Below are positions 1 to 5,683 of a DNA stretch of 7,797 nt, piece after piece. The translations under genes were made by a program, and so were the position numbers. Below the pieces are notes generated by a model. It searched no databases. It was not told the origin of the DNA and worked only from the letters and a program-made list of their open reading frames with translations. This DNA comes from an uncultured Eubacteriales bacterium (lineage in GTDB: Bacteria > Bacillota > Clostridia > Oscillospirales > Acutalibacteraceae), in the NCBI GenBank assembly GCA_900320415.1, contig ONSE01000224.1, positions 1 to 7,797 of the forward strand, given 5' to 3'. Positions within the stretch are counted from its first letter, which is position 1, and the number at the start of each line of letters is the position of its first letter.

Positions 1-969
1 ACCCAGCCCGAAGCCGCATCAGGCTACACCCTTTTCCGTTCCTCCGACGTGATCGAGTTCAGCTGGAAGAAGGTTGACCGCGCATCGGGTTACGAGATAT
101 TCCGCTCCTGCAAAAAGACGGACAACGAATACGAGCTTTACATCACCATTCCCGACAATGAGATCACTTATTTTGAGGATCAGGACGTCGAGGACGGCGG
201 TCTTTACAGCTACAGCGTGCGCCCCTTCCGCGTTCTCTATGAAGACGCGGAGTACCACGCCCGCCACAGCATTTTCCGCGCCATGGCGGGACTTGCCGCT
301 CCCGGAGAGCTGATCGCCAACTCCATTTCCTCCCGCGTCCTGCTCAGCTGGAACTACAACTACTACGCTACAGGCTACCATATTTTCGTCGCCGAGACGG
401 ACGAGGACGACGCGTTTGAGTACCTCGACTCCACCAGCAGAAACATCTACACCACAGGGCAGTACGAGGACGGCAAGCGGCTCTGGTTCCGCATTCAGCC
501 CTACTACACCCTCTCCGACGGCGAGGAGGTTCTCGGCACCTACACCACCTGTGAGGTCGTTGTTCAGGCGGCGAGAAGCAAGGCGAACGCCGCGGCAAGC
601 GACGGCACCTACATCGAGATCAGCATCGAGCAGCAGCATATGTGGTTCTATCAGAACCATTCTCTCGTGCTTGACACCGACGTTGTCACGGGCAACGCCG
701 ACGGCACCTGCAACACCCCGACGGGACGCTATTCCGTTCAGTCACGCGCCACCGATACCACGCTCGAGGGTCCCGGTTACTCGTCCTTTGTCAACTACTG
801 GATCGGCTTCAACGGCGGCATCGGCATCCACGACGCCAGCTGGCGCTCCAGCTTCGGCGGTACCATCTATCAGGGCAACGGCTCTCACGGCTGCGTCAAC
901 ACGCCGTATGACAAGGTGAAGATCATCTACGAAAACACCACCTACGGCACACCTGTTATTGTATACTAA
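1..969 (+). CDS. L,D-transpeptidase (YkuD domain) with Fn3-like repeats, 5' partial
   Basis: The frame is open from base 1, so the N-terminus, including any signal or anchor segment, lies outside the window; 322 residues are visible. Two beta-sandwich repeats of the Fn3-like type come first (visible residues about 4-85 and 100-189). Each has the W...V/Y..A.GY.IF pattern, as in FSWKKVDRASGYEIF and LSWNYNYYATGYHIF. A YkuD domain fills residues about 201-322. Its active site is complete: His in GIGIHDASW (bases 829-831) and the nucleophile Cys in SHGCVN (bases 892-894). Family knowledge: such enzymes form 3-3 peptidoglycan cross-links or attach proteins to stem peptides outside the membrane, with Cys as nucleophile. 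The Fn3-like repeats probably act as spacer or binding modules (inference). The GTG at base 49 lies inside the first repeat and is not a credible start. Two hairpins follow the stop. The YkuD call is firm; the exact reaction is not known. Confidence 0.93.
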   Translation, partial: TQPEAASGYTLFRSSDVIEFSWKKVDRASGYEIFRSCKKTDNEYELYITIPDNEITYFEDQDVEDGGLYSYSVRPFRVLYEDAEYHARHSIFRAMAGLAAPGELIANSISSRVLLSWNYNYYATGYHIFVAETDEDDAFEYLDSTSRNIYTTGQYEDGKRLWFRIQPYYTLSDGEEVLGTYTTCEVVVQAARSKANAAASDGTYIEISIEQQHMWFYQNHSLVLDTDVVTGNADGTCNTPTGRYSVQSRATDTTLEGPGYSSFVNYWIGFNGGIGIHDASWRSSFGGTIYQGNGSHGCVNTPYDKVKIIYENTTYGTPVIVY

Positions 970-978
970 TATTATTAC

Positions 979-1015
979 CGGAGGCTTCCGCTTTGCGCGG
1001 CAGCCTCCGTTTATT
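979..1015 (+). terminator. Hairpin after the L,D-transpeptidase gene
   Basis: CGGAGGCT (979-986) pairs perfectly with AGCCTCCG (1002-1009), and a CGC/GCG pairing can extend inside the loop. An AT-rich TTTATTATA-like tail follows. It begins 10 bases after the TAA stop and fits an intrinsic terminator, although the U-run is interrupted. Confidence 0.65.
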
Positions 1016-1044
1016 ATACGGATCACTTTTTGCCGGACAAACAG

Positions 1045-1076
1045 CAAAAGCGGCGTGCTGAGGCACGCCGCTTTTG
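1045..1076. terminator. Bidirectional terminator between convergent genes
   Basis: A perfect inverted repeat: AAAAGCGGCGTGC (1046-1058) and GCACGCCGCTTTT (1063-1075) around a TGAG loop, with one further C-G pair at 1045/1076. The A-run on one side and T-run on the other make it usable on both strands. It lies between the stop of the L,D-transpeptidase gene (+) and the stop of the zinc-ribbon gene (-). Confidence 0.85.
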
Positions 1077-1095
1077 TTTATGAAGTATGAAAGAA

Positions 1096-1797
1096 TTACT
1101 TGTTCAGCTCGGATTCCTCAACCAGACGTCTGCCGCAGTCGTTGCAGAACATGGTCTCCGCGTCAAAGATAGAGAAGCCGCAGTTGGTGCAAACCTTTCT
1201 GGTAGGCTCCTTGACGACCTCTTTCTCCTCCTCGATGGGATCGCCGCCCTCCATTACAAGGCGTCTGCCGCAGTCGTCGCAGAACATCTTGTCGGGATCG
1301 TTGGTGGTGAAACCGCAGTTCGCGCACTCCTTGAGGGCCTTGGGCTTGACCTCCTCGATCATGGAGTGACCGCAGTTGGTGCAGAACTTGATGCCCTCTC
1401 TGACAGCCTTGTTGCAGTGCTTGCAGAGCACCATACCGGGAAGAACCTTCACGGGCATCTTCGCGCCGCAGTTGTTGCAGAACAGAGCGTCCTCGTCAAC
1501 CTGCTCGCCGCACGCCTCGCAGAAGGTCAGATCCAGCAGCGCGCCGATCCTCATCTTGCTGTCGAGTATCTTCTTCTTGGAACCGTTCACGCCCTTGACC
1601 AGAGCGCCCAGCTCGCCGTCGGTTCTGTCGGAATGCAGCTTGTAGTACAGCTCGCCGATTTTGGAATATTCGCCCTTAACCGCATCCTCTTCCGCGCCGA
1701 TCGTGTCGATCAGCGTCTGAATCTCCGCCGCGTTGGCGGAGGGGGTGGGAATTTCGCCGTTGATAATGCCCTTGATAAAATCATCCAGATGTGCCAT
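1096..1797 (-). CDS. Four-zinc-ribbon protein with N-terminal helical region
   Basis: A 233-residue protein starting MAHLDDFIKG. The frame stays open up to 1935, but that longer start falls within the promoter; AGGAGGA 6 bases before the ATG at 1797 fixes the start. Residues about 23-85 are charged and probably helical, possibly a coiled coil. Four Cys4 zinc-ribbon knuckles follow: C93/C96/C107/C110, C125/C128/C139/C142, C158/C161/C173/C176 and C203/C206/C218/C221. The first two have 10 residues between Cys pairs and the last two have 11. Ribbons 3 and 4 share the ending MFC(D/N)DCGRRL and come from an internal duplication. No membrane segment or enzymatic domain is seen. Such ribbons bind zinc and usually mediate protein or nucleic-acid contacts; the role here is unknown. 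It is a single-gene unit with its own promoter, converging on the L,D-transpeptidase gene. Confidence 0.9.
   Translation of the reverse strand: MAHLDDFIKGIINGEIPTPSANAAEIQTLIDTIGAEEDAVKGEYSKIGELYYKLHSDRTDGELGALVKGVNGSKKKILDSKMRIGALLDLTFCEACGEQVDEDALFCNNCGAKMPVKVLPGMVLCKHCNKAVREGIKFCTNCGHSMIEEVKPKALKECANCGFTTNDPDKMFCDDCGRRLVMEGGDPIEEEKEVVKEPTRKVCTNCGFSIFDAETMFCNDCGRRLVEESELNK
1127..1287 (-). repeat. Internal DNA duplication in the zinc-ribbon gene
   Basis: Bases 1127-1152 and 1262-1287 are 26-base copies with one mismatch, 135 bases (45 codons) apart. They encode the MFC(D/N)DCGRRL ends of ribbons 4 and 3. The high DNA identity suggests recent duplication or gene conversion. Confidence 0.8.
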
Positions 1798-1803
1798 TTC
1801 AAG

Positions 1804-1810
1804 TCCTCCT
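1804..1810 (-). promoter_or_regulatory. Shine-Dalgarno site that sets the zinc-ribbon start
   Basis: The minus strand reads AGGAGGA, then 6 bases, then ATG (1797). This is the only strong site in the leader. It rules out the upstream in-frame Met codons, including those at 1935 and 1902. Confidence 0.9.
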
Positions 1811-1856
1811 AAAATAATGGTAATTGATAATAAAGTAATGAAAAGAATCGCGTCCC

Positions 1857-1897
1857 CGTTTTCACAGTGAACCGTGCAGCTCTCACTGCACGAAACG
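1857..1897 (-). promoter_or_regulatory. Structured 5' leader with alternative hairpins
   Basis: In the leader of the zinc-ribbon transcript, CGTGCAG/CTGCACG (1873-1879 with 1886-1892) forms a 7-bp stem with a 6-base loop. It can be extended below a bulge by CGTTT/AAACG (1857-1861 with 1893-1897). A competing stem, CAGTGA/TCACTG (1865-1870 with 1883-1888), uses the same bases. The mutually exclusive pairing is visible; a regulatory role is inferred. It matches no riboswitch class I recognise. Confidence 0.4.
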
Positions 1898-1914
1898 CAC
1901 ATTTTCCACTCGAT

Positions 1915-1943
1915 ATTATACAACGAATTAGGCAATGTGTCAA
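1915..1943 (-). promoter_or_regulatory. Consensus sigma-A promoter of the zinc-ribbon gene
   Basis: The minus strand reads TTGACA (1943-1938), exactly 17 bases, then TATAAT (1920-1915). Both hexamers match the consensus fully. Transcription should start near 1908, giving a leader of about 110 bases. Such a perfect match predicts strong expression unless something represses it. Confidence 0.9.
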
Positions 1944-2043
1944 TGGAGAACTGTCATTTTATCCCGTGCCAATTTGAAATATCCGACGAAATATGCCTCT
2001 TTTTTCGCCTGACAGTGACAAAGGTTCCGTTTTTGCACGTTTC

Positions 2044-2072
2044 TTGACTATCCGTGCCGCAGATGCTATAAT
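2044..2072 (+). promoter_or_regulatory. Sigma-A promoter of the asparagine-synthetase-like gene
   Basis: TTGACT (2044-2049), a 17-base spacer, then TATAAT (2067-2072), preceded by an extended -10 TG (2064-2065). Transcription should start near 2079, leaving a leader of about 33 bases. This places the upstream in-frame TTG at 2073 before or at the transcript start, so it is not the start codon. Confidence 0.88.
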
Positions 2073-2099
2073 TTGACTGTATCCGACAAAAACCGACAC

Positions 2100-2105
2100 G
2101 GAGGA
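2100..2105 (+). promoter_or_regulatory. Shine-Dalgarno site for the asparagine-synthetase-like gene
   Basis: GGAGGA ends 6 bases before the ATG at 2112. With the promoter just upstream, it shows that the protein really starts there and that the missing glutaminase N-terminus is not a misplaced start. Confidence 0.9.
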
Positions 2106-2111
2106 ACCAGT

Positions 2112-3644
2112 ATGTCAAACACCGTCAATCATATTCAAATCACTTATTTCAGCGGATATATCCGCAACTGGCAGAAGCTCTGCGGGGAGCTCTCCATCGC
2201 CCTGCCGCTCAGCAGAGAGGAGCGTGAGGAGGCGATCCTGAAAAACGCCTTCATCAAGTGGGGCACCGAGCTGCCGCAGCACCTCTTTGGTATGTTCGCC
2301 GTCGCGCTCTACGACGAGAACGCGAAAAAGCACTATATGTTCCGCGACCCTGTGGGACAGAAGCAGATGTTCTACACAACGGCAGGCGGAGAGCTTGTCT
2401 GCTCGGGCGATATCGACGCGGTTGTCGCAGGAATTGAAAAGCGGCTGAACACGCGGATGCTGCAGCAGTATCTTTTCTACGGCTACCCCATCGGTACCGA
2501 AACCTTCTATGAAAACGTATTCAAAATGCCCGCGGGTCATTTCGCGGAGTGGGACGGCAGGTCTCTGACCCTGCACCGCTACTTCATGCCGCTGTTTGAA
2601 CCTGACACCGGCAAGACCGTGGACGAATGGGCGGACGAGATTGCCCGCGTGGTCGAGGAGATCTGCGCCGAGGAGAAGGCTGACACCGAGCTTCCCTACA
2701 AGGAATCCTTCCTTTCGGGCGGCGTGGATTCATCCTACCTTCTCGCTGCGAGCGACGCCGTCTGCGCCAACACGGTCGGCTATGACGAGGAGGGATTTGA
2801 CGAAAGCTCCCCCGCGAGACGCACAGCCGAGATCGTAGGCAAGGGCTTCCGCGTGAAGCACATCTCCCCCGAGGAGTATTTTGAGAGGATCCCCACCGTC
2901 ATTGACAAGATGGGACAGCCGCTGGGCGACGCCTCGGCGGTGGCGTTCTCGCTGGGCTGTCAGGCAGTCGGCGAATTCGCGAAGGTTGTCTATTCGGGCG
3001 AGGGCATCGACGAGTTCTTCGGCGGCTACAACGCCCATAAGCGTGAGATCCCCAAGGAATGGACCTATCTCACCTGCTCGCACATTATGAACAACGAGGT
3101 CGTCAAGTCTCTCCTGCGCGGCTACGACGACACGCTCAGCGCAGAGGAGCCCGTCAGGGCGCTGTGGGAGGCGACCGAGGGACAGGAACCGCTGGCGCGC
3201 AAGCTGACGGTCGATATCTCGCTCTGGCTGGAGGGCGATATCTACCTCAACACAGACCGCACCTCCACCGCCTGCGGCATTGAGCTGCACACCCCGTTCA
3301 GCGACGTGCGCCTCTTCAACGTCGCGAAGAAAATCCCCGCCTCCTATGAGTTCATGGAGGGACAGAACAAGTATGTGTTCCGCAAGGCGGCGGCAAAGCT
3401 GCTGCCCGAGGAGGTCGCCTTCCGCAAAAAGGTCGGCTTCCCCGTTCCCGTCCGCAAGTGGCTGGCGGACGAGCGCTTCAACAAGCCTGTCGCGGACGTG
3501 CTTTTCGGCGCGACCTCGCAGAAGTTTTTCCGTCAGGAGGAGCTGCGCGACTGGTGGACGCGCTTCCTCGGCGGCGAGGCGCTGTTCTGGAACAGGATCT
3601 ACGCGGTTTATGTGTTCCTGCTCTGGTACGACCTGAAATTCTGA
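2112..3644 (+). CDS. Asparagine-synthetase-like protein lacking the glutaminase Cys
   Basis: 510 residues. The C-terminal ATP-pyrophosphatase (synthetase) domain is complete: LSGGVDSSYL (PP-loop SGGVDS at 202-207), YSGEGIDEFFGGY (294-306), ELHTPFSDVRLF, and NKYVFRKAAAKLLPEE followed by RKKVGFPVPVRKWL. The N-terminal Ntn-type glutaminase domain is shortened. The protein opens near the point that in AsnB reads FNGEIYN (here YFSGYIRN, residues 12-19) and keeps the GMFAVALYD and FRDPVGQKQMFY segments. It therefore lacks about the first 70 residues, including the invariant Cys directly after Met and the HRGPD segment. Family knowledge: without that Cys, glutamine cannot be hydrolysed. The enzyme may use free ammonia or another amine, or may adenylate a different carboxylate, as relatives in lactam and peptide cyclisation do. 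It is monocistronic, with its own promoter and terminator and no biosynthetic neighbours, so the substrate cannot be named. Calling it AsnB would be unsafe. Confidence 0.9.
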   Translation: MSNTVNHIQITYFSGYIRNWQKLCGELSIALPLSREEREEAILKNAFIKWGTELPQHLFGMFAVALYDENAKKHYMFRDPVGQKQMFYTTAGGELVCSGDIDAVVAGIEKRLNTRMLQQYLFYGYPIGTETFYENVFKMPAGHFAEWDGRSLTLHRYFMPLFEPDTGKTVDEWADEIARVVEEICAEEKADTELPYKESFLSGGVDSSYLLAASDAVCANTVGYDEEGFDESSPARRTAEIVGKGFRVKHISPEEYFERIPTVIDKMGQPLGDASAVAFSLGCQAVGEFAKVVYSGEGIDEFFGGYNAHKREIPKEWTYLTCSHIMNNEVVKSLLRGYDDTLSAEEPVRALWEATEGQEPLARKLTVDISLWLEGDIYLNTDRTSTACGIELHTPFSDVRLFNVAKKIPASYEFMEGQNKYVFRKAAAKLLPEEVAFRKKVGFPVPVRKWLADERFNKPVADVLFGATSQKFFRQEELRDWWTRFLGGEALFWNRIYAVYVFLLWYDLKF

Positions 3645-3658
3645 TGACAAAATAATAC

Positions 3659-3693
3659 GCGGCGGCAGTTACAGTCAACTGCCGCCGCTTTTA
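3659..3693. terminator. Strong terminator between convergent genes
   Basis: A perfect 12-bp stem, GCGGCGGCAGTT (3659-3670) with AACTGCCGCCGC (3677-3688), and a 6-base loop, followed by TTTTATATT. It ends the plus-strand gene. On the minus strand it is followed by a T-rich TATTATTTTG tract, so it probably also ends the histidine kinase operon, whose stop is at 3709. Confidence 0.92.
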
Positions 3694-3708
3694 TATTATC
3701 GATGATTC

Positions 3709-5004
3709 TTACGCTCCCTTGAGCACACAGACGAACGAGATCACACCGTCCTTCCAGGAAACGTCAATTTTTCCCTTGTATCTTCTCACCAGACTGTCCG
3801 CGATGGAGAGTCCGATGCCGTAGCCGCCCTTGTCAATATTATGCGACTCGTCCTGGCGGTAGAAGCGGTCGAAGAAGCGGCTGTAGTCCTGGCTTCCGCC
3901 CTCGGCATAGCTGTTCGAGATCTCGATGCGCACTCCCTTGCCCTTCTGCGAAAGGAGTACGCCGATTTCGCCGCCGTCGTCACAGTACTTGATGGCGTTG
4001 TCCACCAGCAGGGAGACCAGCTGACGGATATGCGCCTCGTTGGTGAGCATCGTCACTCCCTCGGAGATCTCCTTGCGCATCGACTTGCCGCTCTGGGTCG
4101 CGACGGGCAGGAAGGTGTCGGCGGTATCGCTGACCACCTTGGAAACGTCGGTTTCCGCCATGTCCTCCTTGTTCGCCTTCTCGTCGGCGCGCGCGATCAT
4201 CACAAGGTTCTGGATCAGTCCCGTCATGCGGTCAACCTGGTTCATGGTCGAGCGGTTCCACTCGTCCTCGCCGTGCATCATCATTTCCAGCTCCGTGTTG
4301 GCGCGGATCACCGCGAGCGGCGTTTTCAGCTCATGGCTGGCATTGGTGATGAACTTTTTCTGGTTCTCGGCGTTGCGGATCTCGGGACGGATCGCGAAAT
4401 TCGAGAAGATGCGGATGATGACAAACGCCAGTATCGAGCCGAACACAGTCAGGAACAGCGCGATATTTCCCACCCGGCGGACGTTCGCCCGCTCGGTTTC
4501 AACATTCATAAAGAGCACCACGGTGGTGTCCTTCTTGGTCTTGATGATATGCGCCAGGTTGTCCTCAACGCCGAACTCCCTGTTCTCAGCCAGCACAAGC
4601 TGCGCCCTGTGAACCGCCTCCTCCTCGTTCATCTCAAAGAGGTGGAACACCTCAGGCTCCTCCCCCTCCTTGAAAACGACAGCGAAGTAGCGCAGCGAGA
4701 ACATGATTTCCTCATTTGATTTGGCGTTGGTGTTGAACATATCCTGCATCGCGTTATAGAAGCCCGAGAGGAATGAGCCGTCGTCGGGAGGCGCCTCATC
4801 CTCGGTGCTGAAATCATTGAACAGCACGACCTGCTCGGAGCCTCCCTCCGCGAGAAAATTCAGCGTGTTATAGACCTGACGGGTGGTACTGATGAGGTTG
4901 GCGGTGAATATCGTGATACTCATGGTCGCCATAACCAGCATAAAGGAAATGAACGCGATGAGAATAAATTTGTGCCGCAGCTTTTTGATTGCCTTTTCGT
5001 TCAT
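3709..5004 (-). CDS. Membrane sensor histidine kinase
   Basis: 431 residues. A short basic cytoplasmic start is followed by membrane segment 1 (about 12-38), an extracytoplasmic sensor region of about 140 residues (39-178) and membrane segment 2 (about 179-203). The dimerisation/phosphoacceptor helix follows directly, with FITNASHELKTPL (218-230, phospho-His 224), so there is no HAMP domain. The ATPase part has an N box (LLVDNAIKY, 332-340), an F box (RFFDRFYR, 376-383) and a G2 box (GYGIGLSI, 394-401). The usual DxGxG G1 box is replaced by ISNSYAEGG, a degenerate form. Function from the family: autophosphorylation at His and transfer to the response regulator encoded 13 bases upstream. The sensor region matches nothing I recognise, so the signal is unknown. 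The ATG at 5004 has a GGTGA ribosome site with 3-base spacing. Confidence 0.95.
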   Translation of the reverse strand: MNEKAIKKLRHKFILIAFISFMLVMATMSITIFTANLISTTRQVYNTLNFLAEGGSEQVVLFNDFSTEDEAPPDDGSFLSGFYNAMQDMFNTNAKSNEEIMFSLRYFAVVFKEGEEPEVFHLFEMNEEEAVHRAQLVLAENREFGVEDNLAHIIKTKKDTTVVLFMNVETERANVRRVGNIALFLTVFGSILAFVIIRIFSNFAIRPEIRNAENQKKFITNASHELKTPLAVIRANTELEMMMHGEDEWNRSTMNQVDRMTGLIQNLVMIARADEKANKEDMAETDVSKVVSDTADTFLPVATQSGKSMRKEISEGVTMLTNEAHIRQLVSLLVDNAIKYCDDGGEIGVLLSQKGKGVRIEISNSYAEGGSQDYSRFFDRFYRQDESHNIDKGGYGIGLSIADSLVRRYKGKIDVSWKDGVISFVCVLKGA

Positions 5005-5007
5005 AGG

Positions 5008-5012
5008 TCACC
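5008..5012 (-). promoter_or_regulatory. GGTGA-type ribosome site for the kinase
   Basis: GGTGA, three bases before the kinase ATG, is complementary to the UCACC part of the 16S rRNA anti-Shine-Dalgarno end rather than to the usual CCUCC core. It lies in the 13-base gap after the response regulator stop, which favours translational coupling. The alarmone synthetase has the same arrangement. Confidence 0.6.
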
Positions 5013-5017
5013 CCCGC

Positions 5018-5680
5018 TCAGCGAAGAAGATAGCCCTGTGCGTTGTCGCCGTCGATGACAGTAGCGGAGGCGACCGCCTTGAGCTTGCGGCGCAGATAGG
5101 AAATGTACAGCAGCACCGTATCCGCCTGCGCGTCGGGCTCGCGGCTCCAGATGCTCTGCAAAATGTAGTCGCAGGGAACGCGGCGGTTGGGGTTGAGGAT
5201 CAGAAGCTGCATCAGCTCGAATTCCTTGACGCTCAGTCGCACGCTGTTTTCGCTGGACAGCTCAAAGGTCTTGCCGTCCAGCGCGACGTCGTTGTATCGC
5301 AGATCGCCCGAGCTATACTCGGTTTTGCGCCGCGTCAGCGCCCTCACGCGCGCGAGCAGCTCCTTCATGGCGAAGGGCTTGGTCAGGTAGTCGTCCGCGC
5401 CCGCGTCAAGACCCGCCACACGGTCGTCGATCTCACTTTTTGCCGTCAGCATGATGACGGGCGTGACGATGTTCTTGGAGCGCGCCTCACGCAGCACCTC
5501 GATGCCGTCCTTCTTGGGCATCATAATGTCGAGCACCAGACAGTCAAAGCCGTCGTTATTGATGCGCTCGATCGCCTGCTCCCCATCGAAGCAGGGCGTC
5601 ACGTCGTAGCCCTCGTGCGTCAGAACGGCGCAGAGAACCTTGTTTAAATCCGCGGTATCTTCCGCCAGCAATATTTTCAT
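5018..5680 (-). CDS. OmpR/PhoB-family response regulator
   Basis: 220 residues. The receiver domain (about 1-115) has the acidic pair E7/D8, phospho-acceptor D51 in LVLDIMMP, T79 in MLTA and K101 in LTKPF. A winged-helix DNA-binding domain (about 125-220) contains RLSVKEFELMQLL, the recognition-helix region around TVLLYISYLRRKL and a terminal GYLLR, typical of the OmpR/PhoB class, which binds tandem direct repeats. The ribosome site AAAAGGAG lies inside the last codons of the upstream alarmone synthetase gene, and only 3 bases separate the two genes, so their translation is probably coupled. The histidine kinase gene follows 13 bases later. The direct repeat upstream of the operon (6416-6436) has the spacing such a regulator would bind, suggesting autoregulation (inference). 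Target genes are otherwise unknown. Confidence 0.96.
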   Translation of the reverse strand: MKILLAEDTADLNKVLCAVLTHEGYDVTPCFDGEQAIERINNDGFDCLVLDIMMPKKDGIEVLREARSKNIVTPVIMLTAKSEIDDRVAGLDAGADDYLTKPFAMKELLARVRALTRRKTEYSSGDLRYNDVALDGKTFELSSENSVRLSVKEFELMQLLILNPNRRVPCDYILQSIWSREPDAQADTVLLYISYLRRKLKAVASATVIDGDNAQGYLLR

Positions 5681-5683
5681 GGG

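Larger units (their letters stand above)
1798..2111. other. Divergent intergenic control region (314 bases)
   Basis: This gene-free stretch separates the zinc-ribbon gene (-) from the asparagine-synthetase-like gene (+). It holds the minus-strand leader and promoter (1798-1943), a central stretch of about 100 bases (1944-2043) and the plus-strand promoter and short leader (2044-2111). The central part has a 7-bp inverted repeat, ACTGTCA (1950-1956) and TGACAGT (2010-2016), a TGACA-G-TGACA direct repeat (2010-2020), and GAAATAT twice, 12 bases apart (1976 and 1988). No convincing small gene was seen. Confidence 0.75.

Noticed and set aside
1798..1935. Longer N-terminus for the zinc-ribbon protein, starting at 1935
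   Set aside because: That codon lies within the -35/-10 spacer, upstream of the predicted transcript start, and the extra residues are the translated leader hairpins. AGGAGGA marks 1797 instead.
1980..2087. TATCCGAC at 1980-1987 and 2080-2087, exactly 100 bases apart
   Set aside because: Only 8 bases are shared and the flanks differ. One copy lies at the transcript start, where an operator is possible but cannot be supported from two copies.
2112..3644. Lasso-peptide or other RiPP cluster built around the asparagine-synthetase-like gene
   Set aside because: No precursor peptide, protease or transporter gene lies nearby, and the gene is flanked by its own promoter and terminator.
2730..3650. 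Long open frame on the minus strand opposite the asparagine-synthetase-like gene
   Set aside because: It is a shadow of the conserved synthetase domain, covers the terminator side without its own promoter or ribosome site, and shows no recognisable domain. The antisense frames at 19-660 (-), 1087-1812 (+) and 4883-5647 (+) were rejected for the same reason.
3694..3703. The 10-mer TATTATCGAT occurs here and at 6477-6486, in both cases next to the stop of a minus-strand gene
   Set aside because: Only two copies of an AT-rich 10-mer, with no further shared sequence. This is probably chance or local composition.
3841..4719. Long open frame on the plus strand opposite the histidine kinase gene
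   Set aside because: It is antisense to a clear kinase with all its motifs. Its composition (Val, His, Leu, Arg rich) is what GC-rich third positions produce on the opposite strand, and it has no family motifs.
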